Shown one piece after another: positions 8,211-16,410 of a DNA stretch of 59,775 nucleotides. The stretch comes from Alphaproteobacteria bacterium. Lineage in GTDB: Bacteria > Pseudomonadota > Alphaproteobacteria > TMED109. The translations under genes were made by a program, and so were the position numbers. Position 1 is the stretch's first letter. Every line of letters begins with the position of its first letter. The stretch is taken from positions 1 through 59,775 of the forward strand of contig JAJDZX010000088.1 of NCBI GenBank assembly GCA_022824395.1, given 5' to 3'. Below the pieces are notes generated by a model. The model had not been told where the DNA came from. It ran no database searches and saw nothing but the letters and a program-made list of their open reading frames with translations.

Positions 8211-9074
8211 TCACTTGACGCCGTGACGGCCGCGGTATCCGTTGGGCGGTGCGGGCCGCCAACCGGTCAGGCGGCCCTCCTGCGGCCGAAAGATCTCCAC
8301 GCCCAGCGGATGACAGGTGGCATGATCGCTGGAATGACCGGCACCGCAATCACCGCCGGGGCAGGCCGACAGCGCGACCAGCAGGTCGATCTCCGCGAAC
8401 AGTTCGACGAAGTCGCCGCGCCGCGCCGGGCTCGCCTTCATGAAGTACTGGTTGGTGCCGCGCCGGTAGCCGGTACACATGAACAGGTTCACGACGTCGT
8501 GCACGCGCGACTCGGCTTCCGCCAGCGGAAGGTCCCGCGCCGCGGCGACTGCCCGGGTTAGGTTCGAGTGGCAGCAACGGTGATAGTCCGCCCCGGTCAG
8601 CAGGTGGTGGGTATAGGGATCGCAGCGCGTGCCGATCACGTCGTGGACACCCGCGCCCGACTGATCGAACCCGTACCAGTCGAGGGTGTCGTGCGTGATC
8701 GTGGCCATCGCGCGGAGCCAGGGAAAGTTGCTCCACAGGCGGTCCCCGGTGCTCACATGGGTGGCGTGCAGGGCGCGGGTCTTCCCGCTGTAGAACCGTT
8801 CCGAAAGGTCAGCCGCGTTCCACAGATTGAGGTCTCCCACCTGCGGGCCGGCGACGTTGGCAATGCGAAAGAGATGACCGGCAGGCACCTCGAAGGCACG
8901 TGCGTCGCGGGGTGGCACGGTGATCGTGTCGACCCGAATCATGCCGTCGCGAACCGTCTCGTAGAACGCCCGGTCGTACGGCGGCAGCTGCTCCGCCGGG
9001 TAGACCGTCACGGCTGCAGCTGATCGGCGTTCGGCGGCGTCCGCAGGCTCCCGATTTTGCGCTGGAACTGGCAT
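8211..9074 (-). CDS. DUF1989 / urea carboxylase-associated family protein
   Basis: About 287 residues. It has the DUF1989 block order: VPPRDARAFEVPAGHLFRIANVAGPQVGDLN split over its N-terminal half, SGKTRALHATHVSTGDRLWSN, and a C-terminal Cys/His-rich segment (SACPGGDCGAGH...CHPLGVEIF). These proteins occur with urea carboxylase/guanidine carboxylase operons and probably bind a metal; their biochemical role is poorly defined. I chose the ATG at 9074 because AAGGAG lies six bases upstream; an in-frame extension to 9353 has no family similarity. It lies 187 bases downstream of the ABC ATPase gene, on the same strand, so it is probably co-transcribed with the dpp-type importer. Confidence 0.78.
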   Translation of the reverse strand: MPVPAQNREPADAAERRSAAAVTVYPAEQLPPYDRAFYETVRDGMIRVDTITVPPRDARAFEVPAGHLFRIANVAGPQVGDLNLWNAADLSERFYSGKTRALHATHVSTGDRLWSNFPWLRAMATITHDTLDWYGFDQSGAGVHDVIGTRCDPYTHHLLTGADYHRCCHSNLTRAVAAARDLPLAEAESRVHDVVNLFMCTGYRRGTNQYFMKASPARRGDFVELFAEIDLLVALSACPGGDCGAGHSSDHATCHPLGVEIFRPQEGRLTGWRPAPPNGYRGRHGVK

Positions 9075-9261
9075 CGCCTGCTCCTTTCCTGGTTCCGGTC
9101 GAATCACGTGACCCGTCCCGTCAAACGGATGGGCGAGCGCGACCGCAGCCACGCCGCAGCGCCCGCCCGGCCAGCCGTGGCTGCCCGCCGCCGGATCGAC
9201 CGGCCGGAAGCGAAGATAGAACGCCCGATGTGCCTGCAGCACAGTCAGAAGCATGAGGGCC

Positions 9262-10062
9262 CTACTGTTCCGCCGGCGCCATCCCGGCGGGCGTGGAGCG
9301 GTAGCCCTGTGCGGCCTGGAGCAGCTCGCGCGAGTACTCATGCTGCAGGGCATGGGCGCGCAACGCCTCCACGCCCACCATTTCGATGATCTCCCCGGCC
9401 CGCATGACCGCCAACGCCTCGCACATGTGGCTCACCACGGCAAGATCATGGCTGACCAGCACGAACGTGAGAGCGTGTTCCCGCCGGAGCCGCTGCAGCA
9501 GGTTCAGGATCTCCGCCTGCACCGAGACGTCGAGAGCCGATGTCGGCTCGTCCAGCAGGACAATGGCGGGTTCGATGATTAGCGCGCGGGCGATCGCGAT
9601 CCGCTGGCGTTGACCGCCCGACAGCTGGTGCGGGAAGCGGAAGCGGAACGACGCATCGAGACCCACGTCCGCGAGCGCGTCGACGATCCGGTGATCGATC
9701 GAATCGAGGCCATGGATCCGGGCCGGCTCACCGAGAATCCGGTCGACCGTATGGCGCGGATGGAGGGAGCCGTAGGGGTCCTGAAACACCATTTGCAGGC
9801 GGCGACGGAGTGCGCGCGAACGGGCGGGTCGAAGCGGATCGCCGCCCAGCCGCATCTCCCCCCGGATCCCGGCGGCCGGCGGCAGGAGCCCCGCCAGCGC
9901 CCGCAAGACGGTCGTCTTGCCCGAGCCGGACTCGCCAACGAGCCCGAAGCTGCCGCCGGCCGTGACCGAAAAACTGGCGTCGCGGACGGCCCGAAACGCG
10001 CGCCTGCCACGACCGAAAACAACGTCCAGACCCGCGACCTCGATCGCCGATGCCCGGCTCAT
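9262..10062 (-). CDS. peptide/nickel-type ABC transporter ATP-binding protein (DppF-like)
   Basis: Second ATPase of a dipeptide-family importer, about 266 residues. Visible motifs are Walker A GESGSGKTT, Q-loop VFQDPYGSLHPR, signature LSGGQRQR, Walker B IVLLDEPTSALD and the H-loop VSHDL. The start is taken at 10062 because its ATG overlaps the stop of the upstream ATPase gene (ATGA); an ATG three codons earlier is possible. It forms a heterodimer with the preceding DppD-like ATPase in the family model. Confidence 0.9.
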   Translation of the reverse strand: MSRASAIEVAGLDVVFGRGRRAFRAVRDASFSVTAGGSFGLVGESGSGKTTVLRALAGLLPPAAGIRGEMRLGGDPLRPARSRALRRRLQMVFQDPYGSLHPRHTVDRILGEPARIHGLDSIDHRIVDALADVGLDASFRFRFPHQLSGGQRQRIAIARALIIEPAIVLLDEPTSALDVSVQAEILNLLQRLRREHALTFVLVSHDLAVVSHMCEALAVMRAGEIIEMVGVEALRAHALQHEYSRELLQAAQGYRSTPAGMAPAEQ

Positions 10063-10901
10063 CGCAACCACGCCGGATCCCGGTTGAGCGTGGGCAGGTC
10101 GCTCCCGTCGCCGTCCACGCGAGGCTGGCAGGCGAGGAGGCCGCGCGTGTAGGGGTGGCGCGCCGACTGGAGTTCGTCCGCCCTGAGGGTCTCGACCACC
10201 CGGCCCGCATACATCACCAGGACCCGGTCGCAGAACGATCCCACCAAACCGAGATCGTGGCTGATGAAAATCAGCGCGGCGCCCCGCCGCGCGAGCATGT
10301 CGTCAAGCAGTGCGAGGACCTGGAGGCGCACCGTGACGTCGAGTGCCGAGGTCGGCTCATCCGCGATGAGGAGATCGGGCTCCGGGACCATCATGATCGC
10401 GATCATGACCCGCTGGCCCATGCCGCCCGAAAGCTCGTGCGGCCAGGCATCGAATACGTGCCCGGGCTCCCGAATGTGCACCGCCTCGAGCATCGCGAGC
10501 GCCCGCAGCCGGGCCTCGCGCCGGGACACGTTCGCGTGCACGCGGAAGGCCTCGACGATCTGCTCGCCGACCGTCATGACCGGGTTCAGCGAGAACTTGG
10601 GATCCTGCAGGATCATCGCGATGCGCCGGCCGCGGAGCGCCCGCCGCTCCGCTTCGCCGGCGCGCAGGAGATCCACGCCGTCGAAGGTGAGCCGCCGCGC
10701 CGCCGCGCGTCCGTTCCGGGCCAGGAGACCGAGCAGCGCCCGGCCGGTCTGCGACTTCCCCGATCCGGACTCGCCGACGATGCCCAGCTTCTCCCGCCCG
10801 AGGACGAAGCTCACGTCGCGCACGGCCGCCACGGGCCCGCGCGGCGTGTCAAACGTCACGCGCAGCCCGTCGACGACGAGAAGCGGGTCCCGGCGCTTCA
10901 C
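10059..10901 (-). CDS. peptide/nickel-type ABC transporter ATP-binding protein (DppD-like)
   Basis: First ATPase, 280 residues, GTG start. It has Walker A GESGSGKSQ, Q-loop LQDPKFSLNP, signature LSGGMGQR (a DppD-typical variant), Walker B LLIADEPTSALD and switch His in ISHDL. The C-terminal HPYTRGLLACQP is the oligopeptide-transporter C-terminal motif. It begins six bases after the permease gene and overlaps the next ATPase, so it is inside a tight operon. Confidence 0.9.
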   Translation of the reverse strand: MKRRDPLLVVDGLRVTFDTPRGPVAAVRDVSFVLGREKLGIVGESGSGKSQTGRALLGLLARNGRAAARRLTFDGVDLLRAGEAERRALRGRRIAMILQDPKFSLNPVMTVGEQIVEAFRVHANVSRREARLRALAMLEAVHIREPGHVFDAWPHELSGGMGQRVMIAIMMVPEPDLLIADEPTSALDVTVRLQVLALLDDMLARRGAALIFISHDLGLVGSFCDRVLVMYAGRVVETLRADELQSARHPYTRGLLACQPRVDGDGSDLPTLNRDPAWLR

Positions 10902-10907
10902 AGATCC

Positions 10908-11807
10908 CTAGCTCCTGCTCTTCGGATCCAGCACGTCACGGAGCCCGTCCCCCAGCAGGTTGAAGCCGAGGCTGACCACGAGGATCGCGAGGCCGGGAAA
11001 CGCGGGCACCCACCACTGGTCCAGGAGGTAATCGCGTCCGAGCGCAATCATGGCGCCCCACTCCGGGGTCGGCGGCTGCGCCCCCAGGCCGAGGAAGCCG
11101 AGGCCCGCGGCCGTCAGGATGATCCCGGCCATGTCGAGGGTGAGACGCACGATGACCGACGACATGCACATCGGGGCCACGTGGCCCGCGAGAACTCGGT
11201 GGTGCGGGATCCCCTGCGAGCGGGCGGCGACGATGAAGTCACTGTGGCGGAGCGTGAGGGCTTCGGCCCGAGCGATGCGGGCGTACGGCGACCAGGCCGT
11301 GAGCGCGATGGCCAGCACCGCGTTCTCGAGTCCCGGCCCGAGGGCGGCCACGAAGGCGAGCGCCAGGATCAGCCGAGGGAATGCGAGAAAGACATCGGTC
11401 AGACGCATCAGGGTGCTGTCGAGCCAGCCGCCGACGTAGCCCGCGACCACGCCGACGGCAAGCCCGATCGGCACGACGATGAGAGTTACCAGCCCGACGA
11501 TGTAGAGGGTGATCCGGGACCCCCACACGATCCGGTCGAAGATGTCGCGGCCCAGTTCGTCGGTGCCGAACCAGAAAACGGGGCCCGGCGGCTGGAGCCG
11601 ATTGCCCAGATCGGGTGCGACGCCGGTCGAACCCGCGATCCACGGCGCGAGCAGCGCGACGGCGACCAGCGCCGCGATGATCACGAGGCCGGCCACGGCG
11701 CCGGCGTTCTGGCGGAACGCCAGCCACGCGAGAAAGAAGCGCTGGCACCGGGCCTGCCAGCGCGACCGCGGAACGTCGACGAGGAGCCAGGCCCGGACCG
11801 CGCTCAT
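10908..11807 (-). CDS. ABC transporter permease (DppC-like)
   Basis: Inner-membrane permease, about 299 residues. An N-terminal membrane segment (AGAVAGLVIIAALVAVALLAPW) is followed by a 200-residue BPD_transp domain with the EAA-type cytoplasmic loop (IARAEALTLRHSDFIVAARSQG). FGTDELGRDIFDRIVWG is a hallmark of DppC/OppC. The ATG at 11807 overlaps the dppB stop (ATGA); a longer in-frame extension lies wholly inside dppB and is not real. Confidence 0.9.
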   Translation of the reverse strand: MSAVRAWLLVDVPRSRWQARCQRFFLAWLAFRQNAGAVAGLVIIAALVAVALLAPWIAGSTGVAPDLGNRLQPPGPVFWFGTDELGRDIFDRIVWGSRITLYIVGLVTLIVVPIGLAVGVVAGYVGGWLDSTLMRLTDVFLAFPRLILALAFVAALGPGLENAVLAIALTAWSPYARIARAEALTLRHSDFIVAARSQGIPHHRVLAGHVAPMCMSSVIVRLTLDMAGIILTAAGLGFLGLGAQPPTPEWGAMIALGRDYLLDQWWVPAFPGLAILVVSLGFNLLGDGLRDVLDPKSRS

Positions 11808-12868
11808 CGCGCTCTCGGATCGACGAGGCGGTAGAGCAGGTCGGAGCCCATGTTGATCCCGACGAAACAGACGCCCACCACGATGGTGCCGCCGAGGACC
11901 GCGTTCATGTCGTTGTTGAAGAGCGAGCTCGTGATGTACTGCCCGATTCCGGGCCAGGCGAAGACCGTCTCGGTGAGCACCGAGCCCTCGAGCAGAGACG
12001 CATAGGTGAGGCCCACGATCGTGATGAGCTGGACCAGCACGTTGCGAAATGCATGGCGCCAGATCACGGTCCGCTCGGGCACCCCCTTGACCCGCGCGGC
12101 GAGGATGTACTCCTGCCCCAGCTGCTCCAGCATGAAATGACGGGTCATGCGGGCGAGATAGGCGAGCGAATGGATCCCCAGGATGCCGGCAGGCAGTACG
12201 AGGTGCCCGAGCGCGTTGCGGAAGATCTCCCACTCGCGCGCAAGGGCCGAGTCGACCAGGATCAGACCGGTCACCGGCTCCACCATGCCGTCGAAGAAGA
12301 TGTCGATCCGCCCCGGCCCGGCCACCCAGCCGAGCTTCGCGTAGAGCACGAAGAGCGCCAGCATGCCCAGCCAGAACACCGGCACGGAATAGCCGAACAG
12401 CCCGACGGTACGAATCAGGTGATCGAGCCACCGGCCCTGTCGGACTGCCGCCAGCACGCCCAAGGGAACGCCGACCAGGACACCCAGCAACGTCGCGACG
12501 GTAGCGAGCTCCAGCGTGGCGGGGAAAAACCGCAGCAGATCATGGAGCACCGGCTGCGCCGTCATGATCGACACCCCGAGATCGCCCTCGAAGAGCTGCC
12601 CGAGATAACGCAGGTACTGCACGAAGATCGGCTGGTCGAGGCCCAGTTCCCGGTAGACCGCGTCGTAGACATCCTGATGAGCGCGGTCACCGACGATCGC
12701 CAGCACCGGGTCCGCCGGCATGACTCGCGCAATCGCGAAGGTCACGGCGGTCAGTCCGGCAAAGGTCAGGACCAGGGAGAGGGCCGTGCCGGCGATGCGA
12801 CGCGGCGCCAGAACCAGGAGTGAGTTCCGGTTCCGGTCCAGCTGGCTACCGGTCCTCCCCTCGGGCAT
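11804..12868 (-). CDS. ABC transporter permease (DppB-like)
   Basis: First permease, 354 residues. It has an N-terminal TM (ALSLVLTFAGLTAVTFAIARV), then the DppB signature MPADPVLAIVGD and an extracytoplasmic loop with GDLGVSIMTAQPV. The core domain has the EAA loop EYILAARVKGVPERTVIWRH and ends with LLYRLVDPRAR. It sits 24 bases downstream of the binding-protein gene. With the other subunits it makes a complete five-gene importer. Confidence 0.9.
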   Translation of the reverse strand: MPEGRTGSQLDRNRNSLLVLAPRRIAGTALSLVLTFAGLTAVTFAIARVMPADPVLAIVGDRAHQDVYDAVYRELGLDQPIFVQYLRYLGQLFEGDLGVSIMTAQPVLHDLLRFFPATLELATVATLLGVLVGVPLGVLAAVRQGRWLDHLIRTVGLFGYSVPVFWLGMLALFVLYAKLGWVAGPGRIDIFFDGMVEPVTGLILVDSALAREWEIFRNALGHLVLPAGILGIHSLAYLARMTRHFMLEQLGQEYILAARVKGVPERTVIWRHAFRNVLVQLITIVGLTYASLLEGSVLTETVFAWPGIGQYITSSLFNNDMNAVLGGTIVVGVCFVGINMGSDLLYRLVDPRAR

Positions 12869-12892
12869 CTGGCTGCCTCCGTTGACGGCCGG

Positions 12893-14482
12893 CTACTTGG
12901 TGACCATCCGGTAGTAGACGTGGTCGAAATTCACGCCCGACACGAAGCCCTTGACATGCCGGCGGCGCACGACCTGATCGATCTGCTGAAACATGATGGC
13001 GTACGGCCCCTCGGTCTGCAGACGCCGCTGGAGTTCCAGGTACATCTGTTCGCGTGCGTCGAGGTCACGCGTGTCCCGCGCCTCGATCGTCATCGCATTG
13101 ATGTCCTCCGACGCCCACGCGTTGCGCCAGGCCAGCACGCCGGCGAGCCCGGCCTCCGGCCGGTTGTCCGGGTTGCGGGCGAACGCATCGGCGTTGGAAT
13201 GGGGGTCCATGTAGTCCGGCGACCAGCGGGCAATGATCAATTCGTGCTTCCTTGCCCGGTACCGGGGCCAGAGCGTCCTGCCGTCCTGCATCACGATCCG
13301 CGAATGAATCCCCGCCTGGGCGAAGGTCGCCTGCAGGGACTGCGCGATTTGCGGAAAGGGGGAGCTGGTGAGGGTGTCAATGCGCACGTCGAAGGGCTCG
13401 AGGCCCGCGTCCTCGAGCAGGGATCTCGCCTTCTTGATGTCGAGTTCGTACGGGGTCGACGCGTCGCCGGCCCAGAGGCCAGCCGGCCAGAAGGCTTGAT
13501 GCACCGCGAACTGACCGGCCAGGAACGAATCGGCCATGCCCTGGTAATCGATCGCGTGCCGCAACGCCTGGACAACCGTAGAGTTGCCGAGGACCGGATG
13601 GGCGGCGTTCGCCGCCAGATAGACGATTGCCCCCTTCGGATAGCTGTCGACCGCGAGATCGTCGTGCCCTGCCAGCGCCTCGATCTGGTCGGGTGTGAGA
13701 TTGCGGGCCATGTCGACGTCGCCCCGTTCCAGCAGCAGGCGCTGGGCGGATGGTTCGGGTACGTGCTGCAGGAACACGCGCCGCATCGCCGGCGCTCCGT
13801 GCGGGTAGTGGGGATTCGCCTCCAGCGCGATGTACTCGTTCGCCTTCCACTTCCCGAGCCGGAATGCGCCGGAGCCGGCACTGTGCGTCTTCAGCCACGC
13901 GTGGCCGAGATCACCGTCCGCCGCATGCGCCAGCACGAGCTCCCGGTCGACCACCGATGCCACGCCAGCGGACAGGGCGTTCAGGACCAGGCCCGGGGAG
14001 AGCCCCTCGGTGACCTCGATGCGCAGGTGACGGGCGTCGACGACCTGAATCAGGTCCTCGACATTGTCGGCGTTCCAGCCGAACTGGGTGACGATGAAGG
14101 CGGGAGTCCGGTTGAGCTTGACCACCCGTTCGAGCGAGAACTCGACGTCCTCCGGGCGCACCGGGTTGCCCGAGTGAAACCGGAGCCCGTCGCGGATCCG
14201 GAACACGATGGTCCTTCCGTCGTCGCTGATCGCGTAGCTCTCGGCAACCCCTCCGGCAATTTGCCCCGGATGTTCGGGTTCGAACATCATCAACCGGTCG
14301 TACACGTTCGCGACGATCTCACCGGCGGTGAACTCGAAGACCTCGGCCGGGTCCAGCGTGATGACGTCGCCGACGTCCTTGGCCATGACGAAGATGTCGT
14401 CCGGAGGCGCGGCCGCTGCCCGGACCAGGCCAAGGGCGACCACGCACCACATCGCTGCGACCAATCGAACGACACGGCTCAT
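12893..14482 (-). CDS. extracellular solute-binding protein family 5 (DppA-like)
   Basis: Periplasmic binding protein, about 529 residues, with an N-terminal Sec signal (MSRVVRLVAAMWCVVALG, cleavage near AAAAPP). The mature part starts with DVGDVITLDPAEVFEF and contains the SBP_bac_5 block GLRFHSGNPVRPEDVEFSLE. The start at 14482 fits the signal peptide and has GAGAGGAAA upstream. It is the first gene of the importer operon, divergent from purC. The ligand cannot be predicted: family members take peptides, nickel, opines or guanidine-related compounds. The DUF1989 gene at the operon end hints at a nitrogen-rich small molecule. Confidence 0.88.
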   Translation of the reverse strand: MSRVVRLVAAMWCVVALGLVRAAAAPPDDIFVMAKDVGDVITLDPAEVFEFTAGEIVANVYDRLMMFEPEHPGQIAGGVAESYAISDDGRTIVFRIRDGLRFHSGNPVRPEDVEFSLERVVKLNRTPAFIVTQFGWNADNVEDLIQVVDARHLRIEVTEGLSPGLVLNALSAGVASVVDRELVLAHAADGDLGHAWLKTHSAGSGAFRLGKWKANEYIALEANPHYPHGAPAMRRVFLQHVPEPSAQRLLLERGDVDMARNLTPDQIEALAGHDDLAVDSYPKGAIVYLAANAAHPVLGNSTVVQALRHAIDYQGMADSFLAGQFAVHQAFWPAGLWAGDASTPYELDIKKARSLLEDAGLEPFDVRIDTLTSSPFPQIAQSLQATFAQAGIHSRIVMQDGRTLWPRYRARKHELIIARWSPDYMDPHSNADAFARNPDNRPEAGLAGVLAWRNAWASEDINAMTIEARDTRDLDAREQMYLELQRRLQTEGPYAIMFQQIDQVVRRRHVKGFVSGVNFDHVYYRMVTK

Positions 14483-14644
14483 GACGGTTTCCTCTCGTTG
14501 CGGGAGCTGCCCAGACCAGGCGACGCACGCCCGTTGTGCTGACCGTCCGGAGCCCGTCCGGTTGCCGGAAGCCGGCGCCGACCCGGAGCGCAACAGTACC
14601 CCAGGAGCACGCGATCGGCGGCGTGACACCCCCCCTCTCCGTGC

Positions 14645-14673
14645 TTGCCCCGGCGACACCGGGGGGCTATAGA
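14645..14673 (+). promoter_or_regulatory. purC promoter with palindromic spacer
   Basis: A -35 TTGCCC (14645-14650) and -10 TATAGA (14668-14673) are separated by exactly 17 bases, about 60 bases upstream of the purC ATG. The spacer and -35 edge contain an inverted repeat CCCCGG-cgaca-CCGGGG (14648-14664), which could be an operator. No purR-type gene is in the window. Confidence 0.5.
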
Positions 14674-14732
14674 CACCGCCAAGCGGAGTGTGGGCTGAGC
14701 AGCAGGCCCGCCCGCGCTGGGAGCCCTGATCC

Positions 14733-15488
14733 ATGTCCAGACAGCGCCGTCGTCTGGTCTACGAGGGCAAGGCCAAGGCACTGTTCGAAGGCCCTGAACC
14801 CGGCACGCTCGTCCAGCACTTCAAGGACGACGCCACGGCGTTCAACAATCAGAAGCGCGGCACCATCAGCGGCAAGGGCGTCATCAACAACCGCATCTCG
14901 GCCCACCTGATGATGCGGCTCGGCGAAATGGACATCCCGACCCACTTCCTCCGCCCGCTCAACATGCGCGAGCAGCTGGTGCGCGAGGTCGAGATCATCC
15001 CCGTCGAAGTGGTGGTTCGCAACGTTGCCGCCGGCAGCCTGAGCAAGCGGCTCGACATCAAGGAGGGCACCCCCCTGCCACGGCCGCTGATCGAGTGGTA
15101 CTTCAAAAACGACGAACTCAACGATCCGCTGGTGCTGGACGAGCACATTCTGGCGTTCGGCTGGGCCGCCGAAGACGAACTCGATGAAATGTTCGGCTAC
15201 GCGCTGCGCATCAACGACTATCTCTCCGGCCTGTTCCACGCCATCAACATCCGGCTGATCGACATCAAGTTCGAGTTCGGTCGCCACTTCAGCGACGAGG
15301 GCATGCACATCCTGCTGGCCGACGAGATCAGCCCGGACACCTCGCGACTGTGGGATCTCGAGACCGACGACAAGCTGGACAAGGATCGCTTTCGCCGCGA
15401 TCTTGGAAAGATCGAGGAGGCCTACCAGGAAGTCGCGCGCCGCCTCGGCGTGCTGCCCAAGTCCGACCGTGCGGAAGCTTCCGCATGA
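14733..15488 (+). CDS. purC: phosphoribosylaminoimidazole-succinocarboxamide synthase
   Basis: SAICAR synthase, 251 residues, cytosolic; ATP-dependent condensation of CAIR with aspartate. It shows [10 protein letters not shown] near the N-terminus, the SAICAR signature [16 protein letters not shown], a second block [17 protein letters not shown], and [14 protein letters not shown] near the C-terminus. It is the first gene of a purC-purS-purQ-purL operon, and its stop overlaps purS (ATGA). Confidence 0.97.
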   Translation: MSRQRRRLVYEGKAKALFEGPEPGTLVQHFKDDATAFNNQKRGTISGKGVINNRISAHLMMRLGEMDIPTHFLRPLNMREQLVREVEIIPVEVVVRNVAAGSLSKRLDIKEGTPLPRPLIEWYFKNDELNDPLVLDEHILAFGWAAEDELDEMFGYALRINDYLSGLFHAINIRLIDIKFEFGRHFSDEGMHILLADEISPDTSRLWDLETDDKLDKDRFRRDLGKIEEAYQEVARRLGVLPKSDRAEASA

Positions 15489-15727
15489 AGGCCATCGTCC
15501 ATGTCGTCCTGAAGAAGGATGTACTTGATCCACAAGGGAAAGCCGTCGAAGCCGCGCTGCGGACGCTCGGTTTCGGAGAGGTCTCCGAAGTCCGGCAGGG
15601 CAAGTTCTTCGAGATCACCCTGGACGGCAGCCGCGACGATGCCCGCGCGCGCCTTGCGAGCATGTGCGAAGAGCTTCTGGCCAATCCGGTGATCGAGGAC
15701 TACCGCGTCAGCATCCCCGACGCATGA
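15485..15727 (+). CDS. purS: phosphoribosylformylglycinamidine synthase subunit PurS
   Basis: Small 80-residue subunit of the three-part FGAM synthase. It starts [25 protein letters not shown], with a typical [16 protein letters not shown] central block. ATG overlaps the purC stop and its own stop overlaps purQ (both ATGA). PurS bridges PurQ and PurL. The separate PurS/Q/L arrangement, rather than one long PurL, is the alphaproteobacterial/Gram-positive form. Confidence 0.95.
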   Translation: MKAIVHVVLKKDVLDPQGKAVEAALRTLGFGEVSEVRQGKFFEITLDGSRDDARARLASMCEELLANPVIEDYRVSIPDA

Positions 15728-16410
15728 GAACGGTCGTCGTGGTGTTCCCCGGTTCGAATTGTGACCGGGACGTCGCCGTGGCCCTTGCCCGCTGTACCGG
15801 GCGTGCCCCCGATCTCGTCTGGCACGGCGCCACCAGCCTGCCCGCGTGCGGCCTGGTTGTCCTGCCAGGCGGGTTCTCCTACGGCGACTACCTGCGCGCC
15901 GGCGCGATCGCTGCCCATTCACCCATCATGCGCTCGGTTCACGAGGCCGCAGAGCGGGGCACCGCCGTGCTCGGCATCTGCAACGGGTTCCAGATTCTCA
16001 CGGAGACGGGGCTGCTGCCGGGAGCACTGGTCCGGAACGCAGGGCTCCGGTTCGTCTGTCGGCCGGTCGACCTCCGCGTCGACGGCGACACCCCGTTCCT
16101 GGCGGCATTCGCGCCGGGCGAACGCGTTCGCTTCCCGGTGGCCCACATGGAGGGAAACTACCAGGCGGACGCGGAGACGATGGCTCGGCTGGAAGGCGAC
16201 GGACGGGTCGCGCTGCGGTACGTCGACGAGGCCGGTCGCGCGACCGAGGCCGCGAATCCCAATGGCTCCGCCGCCGGGATCGCAGCGATTACCAGTAACA
16301 GCCGCCGGATCTTCGGCCTGATGCCCCACCCGGAACGCGTGATCGGTGATGAGCTCGGCGGATCGGACGGCCGCAGATTCTTCACCGCCCTTGCAGACGC
16401 CTTGGCATGA
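15724..16410 (+). CDS. purQ: phosphoribosylformylglycinamidine synthase subunit PurQ
   Basis: Class I glutamine amidotransferase subunit, about 228 residues, supplying ammonia to PurL. It has [13 protein letters not shown] at the N-terminus, the oxyanion/nucleophile elbow GICNGFQ (catalytic Cys) and the His-Glu pair in MPHPERV. The start at 15724 is chosen from the ATGA overlap with purS. Confidence 0.96.
   Translation: MRTVVVVFPGSNCDRDVAVALARCTGRAPDLVWHGATSLPACGLVVLPGGFSYGDYLRAGAIAAHSPIMRSVHEAAERGTAVLGICNGFQILTETGLLPGALVRNAGLRFVCRPVDLRVDGDTPFLAAFAPGERVRFPVAHMEGNYQADAETMARLEGDGRVALRYVDEAGRATEAANPNGSAAGIAAITSNSRRIFGLMPHPERVIGDELGGSDGRRFFTALADALA

Noticed and set aside
9075..9353. N-terminal extension of the DUF1989 protein
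   Set aside because: The extension is low-complexity, lies upstream of a well-placed AAGGAG, and partly overlaps the ATPase gene.
10050..11834. Long plus-strand open frame (594 codons) across the dpp genes
   Set aside because: Antisense shadow of three clear ABC transporter genes.
12920..14542. Long plus-strand open frame (540 codons) opposite the binding-protein gene
   Set aside because: Antisense of a solute-binding protein with signal peptide and family motifs; the shadow has none.
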